A stretch of DNA of 14,842 bases from Mycogone perniciosa (lineage: Eukaryota > Ascomycota > Sordariomycetes > Hypocreales > Hypocreaceae), in contig JAOALB010000340.1 in assembly GCA_025331125.1 (NCBI GenBank), forward strand, positions 1-14,842, written 5' to 3'. How positions within the stretch are numbered: the stretch's first letter is position 1; each line of letters begins with the position of its first letter. This document shows positions 10,026-14,842 of this stretch, one piece after another. The notes below the pieces were generated by a model. The model ran no database searches. It was not told where the DNA came from and worked only from the letters and a program-made list of their open reading frames with translations. The position numbers and the translations under genes were made by a program.

Positions 10026-10106
10026 TCTGTGTTATGTAATATTACTGGAAAAGTGATAATAACTATTATTCGTAGTATCTTATTACTTAACTTTCTACTA
10101 TTATCG

Positions 10107-10117
10107 CGTTTATATAC
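10107..10117 (-). promoter_or_regulatory. Probable TATA element of helicase copy 2
   Basis: On the minus strand GTATATAAACG lies about 85-90 bases before the ATG at 10025, inside a near-palindrome CGCGTATATAAACGCG. Spacing fits a fungal core promoter with a short leader. Assigned from position and motif only. Confidence 0.4.
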
Positions 10118-10163
10118 GCGTCGCAGATCTAGCAAAACAATCTTTGACCATTCAATCTGCGGC

Positions 10164-10194
10164 TGCATTCACCAGAACCACCCGGATCGTCACA
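10164..10194 (+). mobile_element. LTR fragment (right end), same family as 1304-1681
   Basis: TGCATTCACCAGAACC followed directly by CCCGGATCGTCACA reproduces two stretches of the complete LTRs that are about 100 bp apart there (compare 1549-1564 and 1668-1681). It is therefore an internally deleted right end. It points opposite to the neighbouring fragment 10202-10274 and sits about 140-170 bp upstream of the helicase start. Confidence 0.65.
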
Positions 10195-10201
10195 CTAAAA
10201 C

Positions 10202-10274
10202 GTGATCCTTTCCTGATTAGTCCGTCGGATCCTAGTTCTTCCCTTCCGACGGGTACTCGAGTAGGGCCGTGACA
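10202..10274 (-). mobile_element. LTR fragment (left end, inverted)
   Basis: GTGATCC-TTTCCTGATT followed by GTC-GTCG and TTCTTCC, ending in CGTGACA, parallels the right part of the inverted LTR (about 14669-14762), i.e. the LTR beginning in minus orientation. With 10164-10194 it makes a head-to-head patchwork of LTR ends separated by 7 bases, so it is either a rearranged LTR or a small non-autonomous derivative. Confidence 0.55.
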
Positions 10275-10327
10275 CTAGCTCTCCGAATATAACAGTGAGC
10301 ACTGTGGGTTGGTCCCGACAAACCAAA

Positions 10328-10906
10328 CTACTTCCTTTTACCGTAAAATCCAAAGGTATAGAGAAGGATACCTGTTGTAGAAATGATATCCCATTGCACA
10401 TAGCTAATGTGTTGACCGGCATATAGATCAGCCGCTGAATGAAGTGCAGCTAGAGCCATATCGTGCATAAGGGTCTTAGGAACGTCATCCCAGAGATAGC
10501 CGAAACGGGAGGCATGTAGCTCCCCGAAGAATTGAACTTTGCCAGCTACCAAATGCGTAAAGGAGTCCTCTCCAAGTGGTCCAAATCGGTAATCGTGAAG
10601 AAATTCCGCGGCTTGGTTGGAACAGGTTTGCCAAATGTTGTTGGTATTGAAAATAGGCAGTTGAGAGAATTCAGATCGGGCGCTCTCTTGAATATTACGG
10701 ATGAAAACCTTCCAACCTTCGCCGTTGAACTCGGCGCCATTGTAGAGCTCCAAAGGATTGATGCGTTTGGTAATCTCTGCCTGAGTAAGATTCACATCTT
10801 TAGGCTGAGCAACATCGGATGAGGCTGATGTGGATGGTGGGATTGTGGCGGCATGTATAATAGAGAAACAAAAAATCAAGGCCGACAGAGTAGATAAAAG
10901 CTTCAT
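10328..10906 (-). CDS. Small secreted protein, family not recognised
   Basis: A 192-residue intact frame. I choose the ATG at 10906 rather than the frame's upstream opening at 11050, because the protein then begins MKLLSTLSALIFCFSIIHA, a typical signal peptide (basic residue, hydrophobic core, small residues before a likely cut between A19 and A20 or nearby). A TATA run lies about 120 bases upstream. After a Pro/Ser/Thr-rich stretch (PPSTSASSD) comes a mixed domain with one cysteine in the mature part (QTCSNQ), two aromatic/Gly-rich stretches (FGYLWDD, LLYTFGFYG) and a basic end GKRK. A low cysteine count argues against a disulfide-knotted effector. It lies between transposon remnants, as fungal lineage-specific secreted proteins often do. 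Function unknown. Confidence 0.68.
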   Translation of the reverse strand: MKLLSTLSALIFCFSIIHAATIPPSTSASSDVAQPKDVNLTQAEITKRINPLELYNGAEFNGEGWKVFIRNIQESARSEFSQLPIFNTNNIWQTCSNQAAEFLHDYRFGPLGEDSFTHLVAGKVQFFGELHASRFGYLWDDVPKTLMHDMALAALHSAADLYAGQHISYVQWDIISTTGILLYTFGFYGKRK

Positions 10907-11026
10907 ATTGTATAATTGCAAAGAGAAAATAGCAATAGCAACTTGGGGCAGAGCTATATGGAGTATAGAGAGATAGGGAACGAAGCTTGCCATTCTATTC
11001 AAGAGAATATGCCGTAGTGGCCTAGC

Positions 11027-11036
11027 TATATATATA
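11027..11036 (-). promoter_or_regulatory. TATA run upstream of the secreted protein gene
   Basis: An uninterrupted alternating TA decamer lies about 120 bases before the chosen ATG at 10906. It supports starting the gene there, because translation from 11050 would begin before this element. Motif and position only. Confidence 0.4.
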
Positions 11037-11320
11037 CACATAGCTGCCAAAGAGAAGGAAACTCATAGAAAGCGATAGTTTCATTAATTACGGAGTATAG
11101 AAAACGCCTTTGTAATAAGCTTGCGCGCAATTAACAAAAACGCGCGCAGAGATCTTGGCAGGCTCCTTGGTTTCAGTTTAAGTTTATTTAATCTTATACT
11201 AAAATTGCCTAGTTTATGAAATTAAGCTTAGTGTACTTCGTATAGGATGTGGGGAATTGGATGAAAAGAGGTAGGGCAGAATTGGAAGTTATGTGTAAAT
11301 ACGGAGTAGTAGAGATACTC

Positions 11321-11423
11321 GGCGGGTTGACTACGCAAGCCGGGCCGAAGGACTGTAAGGCCCCCGCCTGTCTGCCTTACAGTCAGTTAAGTCAGTCGGC
11401 CCGATTTACATAGTCAACCCGCC
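11321..11423. repeat. GC-rich foldback / MITE-like element (103 bp)
   Basis: It is bounded by perfect 13-bp inverted repeats, GGCGGGTTGACTA and TAGTCAACCCGCC. Inside, two more pairs of complementary blocks occur in nested order: CGGGCCG/CGGCCCG and GACTGTAAGGC/GCCTTACAGTC. The whole therefore folds into one long interrupted hairpin. Flanks (ACTC left, TAAT right) show no clear target duplication. It could be a miniature inverted-repeat transposon or a hairpin RNA source; no open frame. Confidence 0.7.
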
Positions 11424-11797
11424 TAATATATATAACTGTCTCAAAGTGGTCAGCGTATCGTCAGCCCGTCTTTCGCCGTGACGTCAGAGGTGTGGACGAG
11501 CTGCCTCGTTAACAGCAACAAAGTCAAATGGTGGTCTTCAGCTCGCGCAGCTGGTCTGTGTTGTACTGGGCCACCTTGGAACAGGTAGGACACAGCCTAA
11601 TCGCTTTCGTCAACTCCTTTATCTCCCGGTTAGGGTGTGCGAGCACCATAACGTCGTCGTAGGTGAATGTGCCAGATCGAAATCTGTTGAGTATCTCGAT
11701 GAAGAGGGGCTCCCCGGCTTGTATCCCCGGTAGCAATAACTTGACAGCCTCTGAAAGCGGACTCACGGGTTAATTTAATGTTTCTCCATCCGAGATC

Positions 11798-12706
11798 TCA
11801 ACATGCATGGCCCCTGGCCTCTTTCATGACCTCGCTCAGCCGTTCTAGATGGTGGTTTTCAACATCGCGCTCCCGCATTTCTGAAGGGGAGAAACAATGA
11901 TGCTCATGACATGTGAGTCTTCTAGAACACAAATTAATTTGCAAGTTTTACCCAATGTTCCCACTCTCCTAACCGTTGAGATGCATTTCAATGTCACTAA
12001 TTGCCTGCGATAATGATTCGTCCTCCGATGTCCAGCTTGGTATCTCCTTGACGAGGAAAATCTCGGCTTGATGGAGTCTTTCTGTTGCTTCAGCTATCTG
12101 TTCGCTGATTTTTGCATCAGTGTTATATTCCGTTTTCTTCAAAACACGCCCCCTGATTGTTTGGATCACGCGAAGAATAGGGTTCGCTGTCACGAATGAT
12201 CTCCTCTGTTGCCGGAGCTTTGACACTGTGCTTTTAGCTATGGTGCACATGAGCCCCGGAATATCGGCTAGCGTCGCTTCCTGCGGCAAGTTTATCGTCG
12301 TACATGCTGGCGCGCTCTGAGCTGATTGCTCTGACGGTGGCATCAGCAGCCTTAAGAACACGCAACGCCATAAAGCAACGTCCATCTTCGCTGGAATGGG
12401 AATTCCAGCTACCTGATGATAGCCAAGGGCTGTAAAGATAACACCACAGGCGGATTTGTCCGTCTGCCTTGTGGGCGAATTGTAGACAACTTCTGGCTTG
12501 TCCTCATGTGGAAAATTAGCACCAAAAAAATCCAGGGCTAATTTTTGGGCCTTTTTTTGGTGGTGACCATCTGGTAGTGAATCGTGAATCTGAAGAAAGT
12601 CGCGGCGCCCATCCAAGACTCCGAGAACCCAGTGAGATGTGTTAAAAGGAGGGCTTGGAAAGTATAGGTTAAACAGTGCTATAGAAAGCACCGGGGCCCA
12701 GTTCAT
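11798..12706 (-). CDS. Ulp1-like (C48) cysteine protease, one probable intron
   Basis: SUMO/ubiquitin-like protein protease fold, judged by the catalytic set HW (H25), HDSL (D42), Q81 and SACGV (C87). The H-to-D distance of 17 and Q-to-C distance of 6 equal those of yeast Ulp1. A Lys/Glu/Gln-rich, probably coiled-coil tail follows (about 190-265). The first exon would run into TAG at 11969-11971. A 93-nt intron 11973-11881 (GTTAGG...CTTCAG) removes it and joins HLN to EMRERDVENHHLERLSEVM, ending at TGA 11798-11800; total 271 residues. The splice is inferred. Only 24 residues precede the catalytic His, where Ulp1 has about 100, and an in-frame TGA sits just before the ATG. The N-terminal half of the domain is thus missing or encoded by an upstream exon I cannot find. 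Such proteases occur both in host SUMO pathways and in transposons. Confidence 0.72.
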
Positions 12707-12756
12707 TCATCCGATCAGAATGAACCCGGCCTTTCCTATTTAGGAAGGTGGCCAGT

Positions 12757-12824
12757 TTGAACATTGGTGGTCAATGCGTTGCCTACCCTAGAACCCCGCG
12801 CGGGGTAACAAAGCCAATGTTCAA
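12757..12824. repeat. Short inverted-repeat element with central palindrome
   Basis: TTGAACATTGG (12757-12767) and CCAATGTTCAA (12814-12824) are perfect inverted repeats enclosing about 46 bp. Inside lies a perfect 14-bp palindrome ACCCCGCGCGGGGT (12793-12806). It could be a minimal foldback element or a structured upstream sequence of the protease gene, whose ATG is 50 bp away. Confidence 0.6.
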
Positions 12825-13259
12825 TAAACAACAAAAAAAAGTCAGGGAATTGGTTCATTGTTTGTATGGCCGTGAGTCGATTACATCGATTTCACATACA
12901 TTTTGTTTTTGCGGAAAATAAGAATGGGGCCACGAACCCAATTCTGCCACTCCACGACTGTATATAGGTCGGTGAGCTATTGTAGATAAGACAAAGCATT
13001 GTTCCGAGTCCTTCTACAGCCGCACCCCAAACTACTAGATAGCCTACAGCTCTATAGCTGTTGCGATTGATCAATTTAAGCGTTCTTCTTCTAGATCAAT
13101 TGGTCCGAGAGACCCTCTAGTCTCTTCCGTACGCCTGTGGCTAAACAGGACTATACGACACTATTTATAACCCTGTTTTAACAGGTTATGAGCCCGTAGA
13201 GGATTTTTCTTGGGCAGGATTTTCTAGTAGTTTTCCAACTGTATTTACAGTGGGCCCGT
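12825..13259. other. No gene recognised
   Basis: A 60-codon minus-strand frame (12892-13074) has no recognisable motif, and I do not call it. I searched the minus strand here for the missing N-terminal half of the Ulp1-like protease and saw none. The sequence may be the start of the retroelement leader that continues to 13641. Confidence 0.4.
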
Positions 13260-13500
13260 CCCGGGGATAAGGGAATAGGTAGTTCCCCTAGTGCTTACAA
13301 TAGCATTGTTAGCGTGTATTGTAGCACTTACCTTTCTAGTCCCATACTAGATAACAGTGCGGTTTATAGTCATTTTAGTGACTAGTTCCCGGAAATAAGG
13401 GAACTGTGCTTCCTCTAGTGCTTATTACAGTAGCACTATTAGCAGGTTATAGCACTAATTCCTATTAGTTATAATAGGTCTTACTAAAATTACCATGTAA
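13260..13500. repeat. Two diverged direct repeats of about 127 bp
   Basis: Unit A begins at 13260 (CCCGGGGATAAGGGAA) and unit B at 13388 (CCCGGAAATAAGGGAA). Both continue with TTCC-CTAGTGCTTA, then CAATAGC or CAGTAGC before an ATTGTTAGC/ACTATTAGC block, and then a TAGCACT block. The offset at AGTGCTTA is 127. They lie upstream of the gag-like frame, so they may be a leader or LTR duplication. The end of unit B is approximate. Confidence 0.65.
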
Positions 13501-13641
13501 AAGTAAGTAAAAGCTGTATATTACAGGGGATTGAAGTATGACTGGGCAGTTTTCTTTAACTACATAAGTGTATTCCTAGCACTTATACGGGTTATAGGGA
13601 GGCCAACCTATTTATAGATATAGAATATAATAGCAGCAGCT

Positions 13642-13908
13642 ATGAATAACCTGTCGAGGACCTCTCAGTCCCCAATTCCTCCGGAAGGAGAAGGCTTAAG
13701 GGATGCTACATTGCAACAGCAATCCCTACAAATAGCTGAATTGCAACAGACTATAAATAAGCATCGAACCTTAATATCAGGGATTTGGCAGCAACTGGAA
13801 GAGCAGATAGATGCAACAAAGAAACTTACAAAAGCTATATTTAGCCTCGCTAATAATATATCTTTGACTTGCGGATTAAATGATATCTGTCGGATAACGT
13901 CGGTCTAG
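13642..13908 (+). pseudogene. Gag-like N-terminal fragment of a retroelement
   Basis: An 88-codon frame from ATG at 13642. It is glutamine-rich with a probable coiled coil (residues about 25-65, heptad-like LQQQSLQIAELQQTINKH), a feature of gag N-termini. It ends at TAG 13906-13908 after an abrupt change in character following LANNIS. The frame at 14041-14337 is in the same phase 399 bases on and carries a gag-type motif. The two are most simply halves of one gag gene separated by an insertion or, less likely, an intron. No host function is suggested. Confidence 0.45.
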
Positions 13909-13960
13909 TTGGAATAAGCAAAAATGTGTATGCAAGGGAACCGGTGATCTGACGTGAGGT

Positions 13961-13987
13961 GAAACAGAACGCGCGGCGTTCTGTTTC
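13961..13987. repeat. Perfect 12-bp stem hairpin inside the broken gag region
   Basis: GAAACAGAACGC, a GCG loop, then GCGTTCTGTTTC. The surrounding segment (about 13860-14070) is stop-rich in the gag frame and separates its two open halves, so the hairpin probably belongs to an inserted sequence. It does not show a Helitron-type CTRR just after the hairpin. Confidence 0.65.
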
Positions 13988-14040
13988 TATGATAAAATGA
14001 CTGGAAGAGAATCGAATGAGGATGGAAGGACAGAGAGAAA

Positions 14041-14337
14041 TTGAGCACAGTTCTGGGCCCCAATCTTCTGAAAAGTGATCAAGCTGACTACACAAATGAG
14101 TTTTCCGACAATATCCTTATAGAGATTAACTCTTCGGGCACTAATACAGCTAATATTGCTATCCTTGTCTCTATACTTATTACAGACCAGAAACCTGCAC
14201 TGCTAGCTATTAGCGAATTAATAAGTAGTAGTCTAATAAAGGAAGCTTCGAAGAAGATATATAATTTCCCAGATTATTTACGGCTAGTTGGTCTTAGCAA
14301 CTATAATCAGTGGAAACAAAACTTTATTAATAATTAA
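14041..14337 (+). pseudogene. Gag-like fragment, probably Ty1/copia type
   Basis: Open to TAA at 14335-14337, in the same phase as the 13642 frame. There is no upstream ATG in this segment, so it is a fragment. The C-terminal LVGLSNYNQWKQNF matches the NY..W signature at the start of the gag domain in copia-type elements (retrotransposon gag/UBN2 families). It is cut off eight bases before an inverted LTR. Beyond that LTR, 14764-14842 is open in one frame to the window end, but I see no motif that proves it continues the same gene. Copia assignment is an inference from one motif. Confidence 0.5.
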
Positions 14338-14345
14338 GGGCTATG

Positions 14346-14762
14346 TGTGACGATCCGGGTTGATTCTCAAGGGATAAACCGAGGTTCGTGGGTTTATGTT
14401 GACAGAGAGGTCAGGGATGAATACTGAGCAGGGTAACGTAGTCACGATTCTGTAGAACAGGTGGTTCTAGTGAATGCAATTGGTTAACGACTGTCTAAAT
14501 AGCTGTACTAAATGATCGTGACTTATTCAGTCTTATATACAAAGGAGATACATAGTGAATGTACTTGGATCGCGTATGGATCACGGCTGTGTTGGATCAC
14601 CTTGGCTCACGCTCCGTGATCCAAGTGATCCGTAGCTCACAGTGATCCGTAGCTCACATTGATCCGAGTGATCCTTCCTGATTGGTCGGTCGTTCCGTCG
14701 TTCTTCCGGGATACGTACCGCCCTGGACCCTTTATGCGGCATAAGAGGGTCGGGTCGTGACA
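14346..14762 (-). mobile_element. Solo-type LTR in minus orientation, same family as 1304-1681
   Basis: Read on the minus strand it starts TGTCACGACCCGACC and ends GATCCGTCACA-type (here GGATCGTCACA), 417 bp. The last 230 bases (R/U5 side) align closely with the LTR at 1304-1681, including CTCCTTTGTATATA, GACAGTCGTTAAC and TTACCCTGCTCAGTATTCAT. The first half differs, being longer and full of GATCC/GGATC motifs. Flanks CTATG and CTCAT are not a perfect duplication, so the copy may be old, or left by recombination between different insertions. It lies immediately after the broken gag fragment, in the opposite orientation to it. Confidence 0.85.
14624..14666. repeat. 17-bp tandem repeat in LTR U3
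   Basis: AGTGATCCGTAGCTCAC at 14624-14640 is repeated exactly at 14641-14657 and partly (ATTGATCCG) at 14658-14666. Around it (about 14567-14674), GATCC or GGATC occurs eight times in both orientations, forming alternative hairpins such as TGGATCAC...GTGATCCA. Confidence 0.85.
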
Positions 14763-14842
14763 CTCATCCTCAAGAGCTTTTTTAGGCTACCTACCTGACC
14801 CTATAGCAGCAGTAGTTACTTCATACATTAACAAAACTGGGA

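Noticed and set aside
10907..11050. N-terminal extension of the secreted protein to 11050
   Set aside because: It would start upstream of the TATA run and bury the clear signal peptide that begins at the 10906 ATG.
11479..11486. TGACGTCA CRE-type site
   Set aside because: A perfect 8-mer, but there is no gene start at a sensible distance to regulate; a chance hit is plausible.
11524..11766. 80-codon minus-strand frame with an LCPTC motif
   Set aside because: It has no ATG (the frame opens with GTG right after TAA CCC), no recognised domain, and does not splice convincingly to the Ulp1-like gene, whose inferred second exon ends in TGA at 11798. It may be a gene relic, but I cannot support it.
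13906..13987. Helitron 3' end (CTAG followed by T near 13905, hairpin nearby)
   Set aside because: In Helitrons the hairpin precedes CTRR by about ten bases; here it follows it, and no helitron replicase or 5' TC end is seen.
1304..14762. A single 13.5-kb composite element bounded by the inverted LTRs at 1304-1681 and 14346-14762
   Set aside because: The left LTR has its own perfect ATAAG duplication immediately on both sides, so it is an independent solo-LTR insertion and not one end of a larger unit.

Overview
The window looks like a transposon-rich, low-gene-density stretch of a filamentous ascomycete (Pezizomycotina) genome. The evidence is OrsD/RecQ-type helicase genes known from fungi, TG...CA long terminal repeats with a 5-bp target duplication, a fungal-sized spliceable intron, a small secreted protein gene, and three copies of the palindrome-like 9-mer TACGGAGTA/TACTCCGTA. 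Species cannot be fixed from this. All coding sequence that I can defend between 2341 and 12706 is on the minus strand.

Layout. 1-1298 holds no gene I can see. 1304-1681 is a solo LTR with a perfect ATAAG duplication. 1687-2340 is AT- and pyrimidine-rich and contains a G-rich (minus strand) 16-bp repeat. 2341-4521 (minus) is a truncated, frameshifted RecQ-like helicase pseudogene (copy 1). 4522-5451 is a pyrimidine-rich gap with short tandem repeats. 5452-10025 (minus) is a nearly full-length second helicase (copy 2, about 1,525 codons) broken by four stops and one frameshift. 10164-10274, just upstream of its start, is made of pieces of the same LTR family. 10328-10906 (minus) is a small secreted protein gene of unknown family. 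11321-11423 is a GC-rich foldback element. 11798-12706 (minus) is an Ulp1-type cysteine protease gene with one likely intron. 13260-13500 carries two diverged direct repeats of about 127 bp. 13642-14337 (plus) is a broken gag-like gene, probably from a Ty1/copia element. 14346-14762 is a second solo-type LTR, inverted relative to the first.

The most interesting object is copy 2. Between its N-terminal OrsD double zinc finger and its C-terminal RecQ helicase lies a region whose spaced residues read like a tyrosine-recombinase active site: R653, K687, R777, H835, Y844, with the final His-Tyr spacing of nine residues as in XerD. If correct, this is a zinc finger + tyrosine recombinase + RecQ helicase fusion, that is, a candidate mobile-element enzyme with its own unwinding motor. 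Both copies here are dead, but two diverged paralogues side by side argue that the family proliferates. Both also end in the same CxxC...HxxxxxC...CFRC-x6-C cysteine cluster, which I do not recognise as a named domain.
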